Assembly: GCA_030411725.1 (NCBI GenBank)
Contig: MU839829.1
Span: 2,418,001-2,482,000 of the forward strand
DNA from: Echria macrotheca
Taxonomy: Eukaryota; Ascomycota; Sordariomycetes; Sordariales; Schizotheciaceae
Direction of reading: 5' to 3'
DNA: 64,000 bases
This document shows positions 10,553 through 19,683 of the stretch, one piece after another. The notes below the pieces were generated by a model. That model did not search any database, was not told the DNA's origin, and worked only from the letters and a program-made list of their open reading frames with translations. Numbering within the stretch: position 1 is the stretch's first letter; each line of letters opens with the position of its first letter. A program made the position numbers and the translations under genes.

Positions 10553-12304
10553 TCAAGCCACAAGAACACCGGTCTTCTCCATCCCACCACCCGTCGTCCC
10601 AGATCTCTCCCCACCATCCACCCCCAGCCCCAAGTCCAGATCCAAATCCAACCCCTTGAACCCATCCTCGACCACCCAGAACCGCCCCCGCTCGGGCGTA
10701 TACAAGGCCTCGCACGCCCGACCGACGACCAACAGGCCCGGCGGCCGACTCCCCTCCTGCTCGATCGCCTCGGCCACATACCTCAACGTAGTCCTTATGA
10801 CCCTCTGATCCGGACAACTCGCGCGCTCGACGACGGCACACGGCGTATCGACAGGCCACAGCTTCCTCCTCTCTTTTTCCTCACCCTCTTCTTCAAGATG
10901 TGTAGTCAGCTCCCTCACCAACCCACTGATCCGATGCAACGCCATCAAGAAGACCACGGTTCTGCTCCCGACAAACTCGGGCGGCACAGGCGGCTTCCCC
11001 TTCTTCCCCGTCCCGGTGCAGATGAGCACCTGGTCGGCCACGTCGCGCTGGGTCGCCGGTATGCCCGCGAACAGCGGCGCGCTGAGGCTCGAAGTGATAC
11101 CCGGCAGAACGGTAACCTCGACGCCGTGCGCCCTGAAGAACGAGACCTCCTCGCCGCCGCGCCCGTAGACGAACGGATCGCCCTGTTTGAGTCGGAGAAC
11201 CGTCTTCCCCTCCTTCACGCCCGCCAGCGCCGTCTCGAGCAGCTCGTCCTGCGCCTGGTCCGCATTCCCCGGAAACTTGCGCGCGATCCTGACCTCGGTC
11301 CGTCTGGGAATCAGATCCAGCACTCCCGCCGGGACGAGCTTATCCGCCAGCACCAGATCCGCCGCCATGATCGCCTTGTGCGTCGCGCGCGTGAGCAGGT
11401 CAGGATGTCCAGGCCCCGAGCCCGCCAGCACCACCCTCCCCATCCTCCTCCCCGGCGGCGACCCACCATCCCCCGAGGACGACGACGATAACCCGCGAAC
11501 ATTACTCTCATAAGACCGCAAAATCCCCTCCACATCCTGGTCGCTCACCCCCGCCAGCCTCCGCAGCGGCCAATACTCACAAACCTGCGCAAGCCAGCGT
11601 ATCCTCCTCGTCTTCCGATCCGCCTCAGTAACCAACCGATTCAACCCGGCGCCCTGCTCAACCGAGTCATCCACCCCCCCTCCTCCTTCCTCTTCTTCCT
11701 CTCCATCTCTATCCAGCTCCACCTCCTCCAGCACTTTCCGCCTCGCATCCCCAAGCCGCGCACACGCATCCCCCAAGCCCCTTGGCAACCCCCCGGCAAC
11801 CTCCCGCCGAATCCGGCTGGCGAGCTTGCACCCGCGCCCGTTGGTCGTCACCCCGATCTGCAGCGGCCCGTCGACGTGCACGCTAAGCAGGCTGAACGAG
11901 CACAGCGCCGGCGAGTCGACCACGTTGACCGGGATGCGGTGCCGCATGCACAGCGCCGAGACGTGCGGCGCGAGGGGGTCGCGCGCCGACGTGACGAAGA
12001 CGGCGTCGACTATGCCGTCGACGGCGGGCCGGCCGAGGGTGAAGAGGTCGGTATCCTCGAACGGGCGGGGGAGGTGTGTAAGTCGGCCGGCGGCGATGTG
12101 GGCTTCTATCGCGTAGTGGAGTTGTGAGGTAGGAGATGAGGAAGAGATGAGGATCGGTTTGGCGCCGGACGCGAGGGATTGGGTTGCCCTTGAGGCGGCG
12201 AGCGGGTTGGCGCCTAGGATGAGGTGGATGTGCCCTTGGGAGTGTTGGGCTGTGAGGAGGGAGGTTTGGTATTTTGGATCCGTGGCCATTGTGGTGGTGG
12301 TCAT
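10553..12304 (-). CDS. MET1: Met1, uroporphyrinogen-III C-methyltransferase (siroheme synthesis)
   Basis: Single exon, 583 aa. Residues about 25-185 form a Rossmann-like region resembling the dehydrogenase/ferrochelatase half of CysG/Met8 (LILGANPLAASRA, PVNVVDSPALCSF, TTNGRGCKLASRIRREV). Residues about 288-545 are the SAM-dependent methyltransferase of the CobA/CysG type: VVLAGSGPGHPDLLT, LADKLVP, RLKQGDPFVYGRGGEE, PGITSS, PATQRDVADQ, VFLMALHR. It adds methyl groups at C2 and C7 of uroporphyrinogen III to give precorrin-2, the precursor of siroheme in sulfite and nitrite reductases. The same two-part layout is known in yeast Met1. The linker (about 195-290) is acidic and Ser/Gly-rich. The C-terminal tail carries an unusual (LD)n-type low-complexity run, GLDLDLDLGLG. 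Whether the N-terminal domain is catalytic is not known from sequence. Confidence 0.93.
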   Translation of the reverse strand: MTTTTMATDPKYQTSLLTAQHSQGHIHLILGANPLAASRATQSLASGAKPILISSSSPTSQLHYAIEAHIAAGRLTHLPRPFEDTDLFTLGRPAVDGIVDAVFVTSARDPLAPHVSALCMRHRIPVNVVDSPALCSFSLLSVHVDGPLQIGVTTNGRGCKLASRIRREVAGGLPRGLGDACARLGDARRKVLEEVELDRDGEEEEEGGGGVDDSVEQGAGLNRLVTEADRKTRRIRWLAQVCEYWPLRRLAGVSDQDVEGILRSYESNVRGLSSSSSGDGGSPPGRRMGRVVLAGSGPGHPDLLTRATHKAIMAADLVLADKLVPAGVLDLIPRRTEVRIARKFPGNADQAQDELLETALAGVKEGKTVLRLKQGDPFVYGRGGEEVSFFRAHGVEVTVLPGITSSLSAPLFAGIPATQRDVADQVLICTGTGKKGKPPVPPEFVGSRTVVFLMALHRISGLVRELTTHLEEEGEEKERRKLWPVDTPCAVVERASCPDQRVIRTTLRYVAEAIEQEGSRPPGLLVVGRACEALYTPERGRFWVVEDGFKGLDLDLDLGLGVDGGERSGTTGGGMEKTGVLVA

Positions 12305-13502
12305 CTTTTGTGTGTGTCGTTGTTTCCTTCTTCAAAAAAGGGTGAGGTGAGGTGTGAGTATGAGAGTATGAGGCCCGAGATCGGGGGCTATTAATCCTCT
12401 TGTTGGTTGCGAAGGACCACCAGAGAAGAAGAAATAAAAACTAAAAAGGATAAAAAAGTCGAGAGAGAGTGAGAGAGGAAAATAAATACCACCCTCCAAG
12501 CTGAGCATGATATCTCCTTGAAGAAAAAAAAAAGACAATCGACAATAATATATATATCCGTCCCCCTTTGTAAGTCACAAAGACCTCCTCTGACTGGTCA
12601 ATCCGCCCCTCGACTTACAAAAATTTTGGCGACCAGAATGGAGCCGCAGCCCGCAGCCCGCTGACGCCATTCCTCGTGCCCGCCTCTTGCCCCCCTAGGT
12701 AATTACGTTATCGCTATCTCTCCACCATAATTCCGCGGGGTTTTGTTCCACAGCAACAAAACCGCGGAGCGGAGATGCTTTGATCGACAATGCAGACTGA
12801 GACTTCGAGTCTAGATTTCAGTCAGATGCGTATCAGTATAAATTCCCCTCGAAGAGTCGCATCTCTGTCTCTGGAATATGTGTGGTCCGAGATAAGGCGA
12901 GACACCCCTCCGCACTTGACGTGCATATTCGGCCGCAAGTTGCCGAGACTCTGCGAGTTTCCAGCGAAGTGGTTGCTGGCTTTTTGATGAGGATGATACC
13001 TGGGATGGACACCCGGAAACCTCAAGATTTCACACAGATACTTCCCAGCACATATCCACCACCTCTCACGGCATCAACACACCAAATGACTCCCAAATGA
13101 CCTCGATTAAATCCTAATATCAACTCCTGGACAACTGCACCCGTGGCCGCGCTGAACATGCCCTCCCCCACGCCAAGATTCCAAGGCTACAGTCGACGAT
13201 CTAGTAGCAGACACCCTTTTGTCTTCCCCAACCCAACCTGATCAGCCAGCCGCATGTCTAACAAAAGACAAAGCGCGACCATATGTGCCTGTGTCGAATT
13301 CGAATATGTACAGAAACAAAAACAAAACTGTGGCCTGGACCGGGGTCCATCGGTCGAGGCCCATGATAGTGGCCGTAAAACGTCCTGATAGTAAAACAAT
13401 ACAAGGATTAAAGAACAAACCGAACAGCCGACGCCAGTATAGTCGTATTGATAAAGTGTCGAAGCTTTCGTCTCTGATGTCGTAACCGCCATGACGAATC
13501 CA
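12305..13502. other. Intergenic, MET1 promoter and rho3 3' flank
   Basis: Contains the promoter and leader of minus-strand MET1 (A/T-rich tracts at about 12410-12560, GC-rich beyond) and, towards 13502, the 3' UTR of rho3. No open frame with coding character and no RNA gene recognised. Confidence 0.5.
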
Positions 13503-14362
13503 TTACATCACGGTACACTTCGAGTCCTCGCGTTCCTTCCTCACCGACAGCGCCACGCGGGCCGCTTCCGTGAAGGCTTCGTTGACGCCTCGGTTCCGCA
13601 TCGCCGAGCACTCGAGATATCGGAGGGCATGGATCCGTCGCGCCACTTCCAACCCTTGGTCGTAGTTGATCATGGGCTTCTTCTCTCGTGGTGTTCCGTC
13701 TTCGTTGGTGCCCTCCTCATCCTCCTCGGTCCCCTCTCGCAGGTCGCACTTCAACGCCACCAGCACCAGCTTGACCCCTGGGCAGTTGTCGGCAATCTCG
13801 CCCACCCATTTGCTTTCGACGTTCTCCAACGAGTCTTTGCTATCGACCGAGTAGCAGAGCATGATGAGGTCGGTGTCGTCTGTCATTGTTAGTTCTATAC
13901 TGTCTTCCTCTCTGTCTCCAAAAAATCCGTACCATAGGACAGACTCCTTAACCTGTCAAATTCTTCCTGGCCAGCCGTATCCCACAGCGACAATTCAATG
14001 TGTACATTGTCGACAAAAATGTCTGCCTTCAGAGTTAGGTATGATGACGCAAGCGTCGGGAAGAGGGCGCACCATGGACGTAGTTTTCGAAAACGGTTGG
14101 CTCGTAGACGGTTGGGAAGTATCTAAATTACATGTCAGCTGTTGTTTCCATGAGAAACGTCGACAATAGCATACCCTCTGGTGAAGACATTCAGCAGCGA
14201 CGTCTTGCCGCATGCACCATCGCCGCTGGGGAGCAAGTCAGTTCGTCTGTGCCATTTTCACATGCGGACGATCATCACCAGGATCGCCCGCCGAATGAAT
14301 ACAACTCACAGCAAGACAAGCTTGCGCTGCACGGTTTTTGAACCCCCGATTCCGCAAGGCAT
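13503..14362 (-). CDS. rho3: Rho3 family small GTPase
   Basis: Five exons, 14362-14310, 14225-14175, 14122-14073, 14022-13933 and 13879-13503, give 206 aa with every junction in frame. Motifs in order: P-loop GDGACGKT (19-26), switch I PTVFENYV, switch II DTAGQEEFDRLR, KCDLR in place of the NKxD base-recognition motif (TKxD/KCDLR is normal for Rho), SAM in G5, and a C-terminal CTVM prenylation box (Cys203). The DLREGTEEDEEG insert region with Glu/Asp extension is typical of fungal Rho3, as opposed to Rho1 or Cdc42. Rho3 controls polarised exocytosis and actin at hyphal tips, anchored to the plasma membrane by prenylation. Four introns within the first 90 codons is the normal arrangement for fungal Rho genes. 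Nothing appears damaged. Confidence 0.94.
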
Positions 14363-16255
14363 TGTGGTGGTCGAGAAGAATTCGGGAATAGGACACGCTC
14401 CGACTGCGTAGGTTGAGCGATCAAATCCGGCAAGGAGGGGCTCGCAGTGTCGCTTGGAAACGCCGAGGCAATCGGTTTATAAAGGAGAAAGAAAGAAAGG
14501 CTCGTGAAAAGTTAGGCGTTCGGCTAGTAGAAATTTAAATCGGCCGTCGAGCGGAATGTAGGTAGGTTTGGCAAGAAAGGCACAAGCTCGGGCTTTGCAA
14601 CGGGGCAGGCGCTTTTCGTCAGGAGAAACTCGAGATGCGTTAGTCAATCCAACAGGTTCGAATGTGCGACTCCGGCAGGATAGGAGCGCGACGTCGGAAA
14701 AATGTAAAGAGCAAACAACAGAAGATTGAGCAACGAGGGTGGGAAAAGAAAGTGCAGAGTTGTGAAAGGGCGCTGAAGATGGCAAGCCGGAGATGAATTG
14801 AAGTCAATCAAATTCGGGGCGCAAACCAGCAACGACGGGAAGACCAGGATCCCCAAGAGCGGCGAGGCACGTACCAACTGAACGAGCCACGCTGCCGTTG
14901 GCCAGCAGGGCTTTGTGGGGCGTATTGCTCGCTAAAGCGCCAATCGACCGTACTAATCCGATAGCGCCGTTTCTTTCGATTCCTTCTCCACCTATATTTG
15001 GAATGTATATAACACACCCTTCCCCAGACCAGAGCACGGGTCGTATCAATATCAATTAACAAAACCCAGCATACTGCCTCGTCCATATTGAGTCAGTTAG
15101 TTTCCGCTGTCAAACGGCGTCGAGCAGGCTTCCAACCCGTCCAACCGTCCCCCCTGAGGCTCAGACGTTGTCGACGCCACTTCTCTCTTCAACAACCGGG
15201 TCGCCGCCGCCAGTCACCAGACATGAACTCCCCCAAACCCAAGTCAGACCTGCATGCGCGCCCTGCAGAGATCAAGATGCCTCGGCCAGTCAGCACCCTT
15301 CCGGGGGGGCAGATTTTAGGTGTATATGTTTAACTTTCTGCCTTGGGTGAAACACAACAGACATGAAACTGTGCTCCAGAAATGGGTGGTGGACATGAAC
15401 TTGACTGTGGGTATTAACTAGCAGGTGTGGCGGTTTTGAAGGAACACAACAAACACTGATGCCATCAATGTTATAAATACTGAATGTGTTCTATTACAAC
15501 ACTGTAACCCCCGGGCATGGGAGACAAAAAAGGTCAAGGAAATCGCGATATGCCTAGAACCTCAAACAACAGCGGAAAGAGGAGCAAAACTTTGGACAAC
15601 TTTCTGCAAGTTTTAACTCGACCTCCGTCTCCGGGCTTCAAAATCGGCCGGCCTGGGTTTCCTTAGCCCGGATCCAAAGACCGCCTTTGCCACCAGCCAG
15701 CAAACTAGTGGCCGGTGAAAATAGTTGGGCTAAAGTACGCAAAAAAGGGGGGCAATGCGTATCGGTACGCCATATCTGAGCGCCTTTGCAAACGGGCGAA
15801 CTGTCACCGGTGATGGTTTAGTTGAGTGCTAACCGGATGCAAAGTCAGCAAGCTGCCTAATGAATGAATAATTTCTTCGTTTGCGTTTCTCCCCACAGCC
15901 GTAACCCTTTGGGCGTACAAGTCGAGCGGCAATAAATTTTGGTGCAATTCGTCAGACTGAATGATATGCCTCGCACGTGGCCGCCAGGTGGGAGAGGAAA
16001 AGGAGATACGAGAAAGCCACGATTCCGGCATGACGGATCTTCCGTCCGTCCGTGTCCCAAACCAGACGCTGCGTGCATCTGGTTCCGTGGCGCATGGACG
16101 ATCTACAGCGCCCGAGCCCGGAACAAGGTATTGAACATTATGCTTGTGCTTTAACATCGTCTTCGATATAGAACTAATCTGCAATTTCTGGGGTATCATT
16201 ATTCTAGACAGACCGTAATGCCGTCACCTAACATCTGGTATCCATGCTATCGCGC
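14363..16255. other. 1.9-kb intergenic region, rho3 promoter and cwc25 3' flank
   Basis: Upstream region of rho3 and downstream region of cwc25, both on the minus strand. No gene recognised; open frames are short and on both strands. The segment 15350-15560 is somewhat AT-richer. A long 5' leader for rho3 is plausible but I cannot place it. Confidence 0.45.
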
Positions 16256-17647
16256 CTAACCAGCCCGAACGCGATCCGCGATCTTCAAATCCGCGGCCCG
16301 ACTAAAGAGCGAGTTGGTAAACCCGGCGTCACCACCATACTTCTTGTTGCGCTGACGAATCTTGTCATCCGCCTCCTGCCGGGCCCGTTCCGCCGCCTCA
16401 ATGGCCGCCAAGCGACGCTCGCGATCCAGATCAAGATCCGTAGCGGCTTCTTGCATGGCGGCCAGTTTCCGTGCCCGTTCCTGCTCAAGCTTCTCCTGGT
16501 TGGCCGTGGTATCGTTAGAGAGAGGACCGCCGAAGCCTCTCGGCTTGTCGTCTCTCTCGTAGTCTCTGCGCGGTTTGAAGCCCTTCTCTTGTCCGCCACG
16601 ACGTTCAAATGGCCGGAGCCCGTCCCGCACCGGAGACCGGTCCTTCTTCGGGAGAGGGGAAGTGGAGCGGGATGTTGCCGTGCCCTTGCTATCCCGGTAT
16701 CGAGATCGAACATCCGCCAAACGCACAGCTCCTCCCGACTTCCTGTCTCGTCCATCGGGTGACGGGGATCGATAACGCTTCGGAGATGGTGAGTCTCTCC
16801 TCTTCCTATCTCGGTCCCCGCGAGATCGGGAGCCTTGCCGTCTATCCGAGGACGAATCTCTCCTCCGTCTCTTCGGTCCATCAGCATTATCGGTCGTCCT
16901 CGGACTCCTCGATCTATCCCTGCGGGGAGATCTAGAGCGATCTCGGCCGCTATGCCGATCCCTGCGCGGGCTTCTCGAGCGATGCCTTCGTGGGCTGCGT
17001 GATCGGTCCCTAGAATCCGACCGGCGTCTGTGCGAGTGTCTCTCGTCATCCCGGCCACTCCTGTGTTCGCGGTGTGACCTGTGGTGACCCCGATGCTTCT
17101 CTCGTCTTTCCTCCTTTCGTTTCTTCTCATTAGGATCCTCGATGCCCATGGAAGCAAGTAGTTGTCTCCGCTTGATCGGGTCATTCATCATGGCCTCGTA
17201 CGCCTGCTGCTCCTGCCGTTTGATAGCCAACAAGGGGTCCTCCCTAATCTTAGTCGCGACGTCGCGCAGGTTTCCGATTGTCGGGACTGTGGCGATAACA
17301 TCCTGGCTGGGCTGCTTGGAGAGTTTCTTCACCTCGTTGTCCTGAAGAAGCTTGTCAATGCGGCGCTTTCCCAGGAGGTATGCTTCGTTCTCGGCAGAAT
17401 CGCCCCCCTGCCCATCCGTGGGCCCTGAGTACATCCATTCCACCCTGTCGACTCGGCGCTTGCCTCCGGCGGCCTCGAGCGCCTTCTGAATCTCCTCCTT
17501 TCTCCGCTCCTCTTCGATTTCCTGTAGGCGCTGCTGGAGTTTCTTCCTCTCGGCGATCGCTTCGGCTTCGGCCTTTTGTGTCGCTGCAACATTCCCTGAC
17601 CGCTGGGGATGCCAGCTCTTCTTCATGTTCAAGTCGCCGGAACCCAT
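16256..17647 (-). CDS. cwc25: Pre-mRNA splicing factor Cwc25/Cwf25
   Basis: Single exon, 463 aa. The N-terminal block (NMKKSWHPQRSGNVAATQKA, about residues 6-27, followed by an EIEEERRKEEIQKALEAAGG helix) is the Cir_N domain. The motif VEWMYSGP (about 69-76) starts the Cwf25 core, which runs to about residue 180. Cwc25 binds the spliceosome after Prp2 remodelling and promotes the first transesterification by stabilising the 5' splice site-branch helix. Residues about 195-330 are an Arg/Ser/His/Asp-rich tract typical of fungal and metazoan Cwc25 but absent from the short yeast protein. The C-terminal 70 residues form a charged predicted helix (ERARQEADDKIRQRNKKYGG). It is divergent from csn2, with 533 bp between start codons. 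Confidence 0.93.
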   Translation of the reverse strand: MGSGDLNMKKSWHPQRSGNVAATQKAEAEAIAERKKLQQRLQEIEEERRKEEIQKALEAAGGKRRVDRVEWMYSGPTDGQGGDSAENEAYLLGKRRIDKLLQDNEVKKLSKQPSQDVIATVPTIGNLRDVATKIREDPLLAIKRQEQQAYEAMMNDPIKRRQLLASMGIEDPNEKKRKEERREKHRGHHRSHREHRSGRDDERHSHRRRSDSRDRSRSPRRHRSRSPRRDRHSGRDRSRSPRRDRSRSPRTTDNADGPKRRRRDSSSDRRQGSRSRGDRDRKRRDSPSPKRYRSPSPDGRDRKSGGAVRLADVRSRYRDSKGTATSRSTSPLPKKDRSPVRDGLRPFERRGGQEKGFKPRRDYERDDKPRGFGGPLSNDTTANQEKLEQERARKLAAMQEAATDLDLDRERRLAAIEAAERARQEADDKIRQRNKKYGGDAGFTNSLFSRAADLKIADRVRAG

Positions 17648-18180
17648 CTTCGCGGAGGTGTCGCGGTGCGACGAGGCTCGGGGAGGGTGGCTGGGTTGGA
17701 AACGCAGGCGATCGGAGCCTGGTATTTATCGGCCGCAAAACTCGTGCGATGTAAGCAGCTCGATGATATTTCGCCGATTGATTCGCAACCTATGATGTAT
17801 CGCAGTGGCTGGGTCGAAGAAATCGTGGATGGATGTCGCGCTCAAGTTTGGAGAGTAGTGGCGAGAACGCGGTGGGGCATTCTGGGCGTCATGAATTTTG
17901 GGCGTCGCTGCCTAACTTTCTTAGTGCATATGCTGGATACAGCAATACCGCAGTTCCAGCCTTGAGAGCGTGTGACGAACTTGCCTGCTCCGGCCAATCG
18001 ATAAGCGCCTCCCCCACATTCTCTGCTCCGCCAAATCCACCGAGCTTCAGCCTTACCTCCCCACGATAGCTTGCCTGCCTGGAAACAACGGATGCAACAA
18101 CCTGCCTTCTACAACATCTCAACTTCACACTTTACCAATCCGCAACCACAGTAGCTCAGCCGACAGCATACTCAGCCGCC
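17648..18180. promoter_or_regulatory. Bidirectional promoter region, cwc25 / csn2
   Basis: 533 bp separate the ATG of cwc25 (minus) from that of csn2 (plus), so one short region drives two divergently transcribed housekeeping genes. The csn2 side has a pyrimidine-rich leader (CTTTACCAATCCGCAACC and similar). Shared control is an inference. Confidence 0.55.
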
Positions 18181-19683
18181 ATGTCGGACGACGACTTTAT
18201 GCAGGCCTCGGACGAGGAATACGACTTTGAGTATGAGGACGAGGAGGAAGAGGACACGGGCGACGTCGACATCGAGAACAAATACTACAATGCGAAGCAA
18301 ACCAAGAGTTCAGATCCCGACGAGGCTATCGCAGAGTTCCTGGGAATACCACCTCTCGAGCAGGACAAGGGAGAATGGGGCTTCAAGGCCCTCAAACAAG
18401 CCATCAAGCTCGAATTCCAATTACAACGATACCAAAAGGTTGGTGCCGACCACGACGCCCGCGAACCTCGCTGATCTGTAATGCAGGCGACCGAACACTA
18501 CGAGGAGCTCCTCACATACGTCAGGTCGGCCGTCACAAGAAACTACTCGGAGAAATCGATCGACAATATGCTCAACTTTATTGAAAAGAGCTCGGACGAC
18601 CCCGCCGCCGTCGGGTGCATAGAGCAGTTCTACTCGCTCACTCTCCAGTGCTTCCAGAGCGCAAACAACGAGCGCTTGTGGCTCAAGACCAACATCAAGC
18701 TCGCTCGCCTTCTTCTCGACCGAAAAGAATACCACGCGGTAGCCCGCAAGCTTCGAGACCTGCACCGGGCTTGTCAGAAGGAGGACGGAACGGATGATCC
18801 GAGCAAGGGGACTTACTCACTCGAGATATATGCGCTCGAGATCCAGATGTATTCCGAGACAAGGAACAACAATCAACTCAAGCTCTTGTATCAGAAGGCG
18901 CTCAAGGTCCGGTCGGGGGTGCCACATCCCAAGATCCAGGGCATCATCCGCGAGTGTGGTGGCAAGATGCACATGAGCGAAGAGAACTGGAAGGAGGCCC
19001 AGAGCGACTTCTTCGAGTCGTTCCGCAGCTACGACGAGGCCGGAGATCTGCGGCGAATCCAGGTGCTCAAGTACCTGCTTCTCACGACGATGCTCATGAA
19101 GTCCGACATCAACCCGTTCGACAGCCAAGAAACCAAGCCTTACAAGAACGACCCTAGAATCGCCGCCATGACGGACCTGGTCGACTCGTATCAGCGGGAT
19201 GATATTTACAAGTACGAGGATGTGCTCCAGAAGAACCAGGATCTCCTGACCGATCCGTTCATTGCCGAAAACATCGACGAGGTGACACGCAACATCCGTA
19301 CCAAGGCTGTGCTGAAGCTGATTGCGCCGTATACGATCATGGACCTCCGCTGGATCGCGAATCGGCTGCGCATAAGCCGGCCCGAAGCACAGGACATAAT
19401 CAGTTATTTGATCACCGACGGGCGAGTTCAGGGTCAAATTGACGAGCTTAAAGGCACCTTCACCATCCGCCCGGAGCCCGACGCTGCGCGCATTGAGTCG
19501 GTTCAGCGCCTTATCGACGCAACCAACGATCTCTTCACCTGGACGCTAAAGGACTTTGAGGGCTATAGGCCGCCGGCCGCGGAGGGGACACCTACCGGTT
19601 CAGAGTCCGTGTTCGAAACGTCATTTGTCGAGGCAGCAGGTAGGGGAAGGCATCGTCGGCCTAAGGGCCCTTCCATGTACTAG
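18181..19683 (+). CDS. csn2: COP9 signalosome subunit 2 (CSN2)
   Basis: Exons 18181-18438 and 18487-19683 join to 484 aa. The intron is 48 nt, and reading through it meets a stop. The very acidic N terminus (MSDDDFMQASDEEYDFEYED) and ENKYYNAK are the CSN2 hallmark, the part that contacts cullin-RBX. The middle is a TPR-like helical solenoid (LRDLHRACQKEDGTDD, YSETRNNNQLKLLYQKAL, GGKMHMSEENWKEAQSDFFE). A PCI winged-helix domain lies at about residues 320-420 (LIAPYTIMDLRWIANRLRI). The COP9 signalosome removes NEDD8 from cullin-RING ligases and controls fungal development and light responses. Length agrees with fungal orthologues (about 480-500 aa). The C-terminal tail (about 30 residues, Gly/Arg-rich) is less conserved in the family. 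Confidence 0.95.

Noticed and set aside
10898..11491. A 197-codon plus-strand frame inside MET1
   Set aside because: Antisense to the methyltransferase core; Arg/His/Gln-rich translation typical of GC-rich shadow frames.
6110..12304. A secondary-metabolite or lignin-degradation cluster around the laccase
   Set aside because: Neighbours are a TIM23 subunit and a siroheme enzyme; no synthase, transporter or regulator is adjacent.
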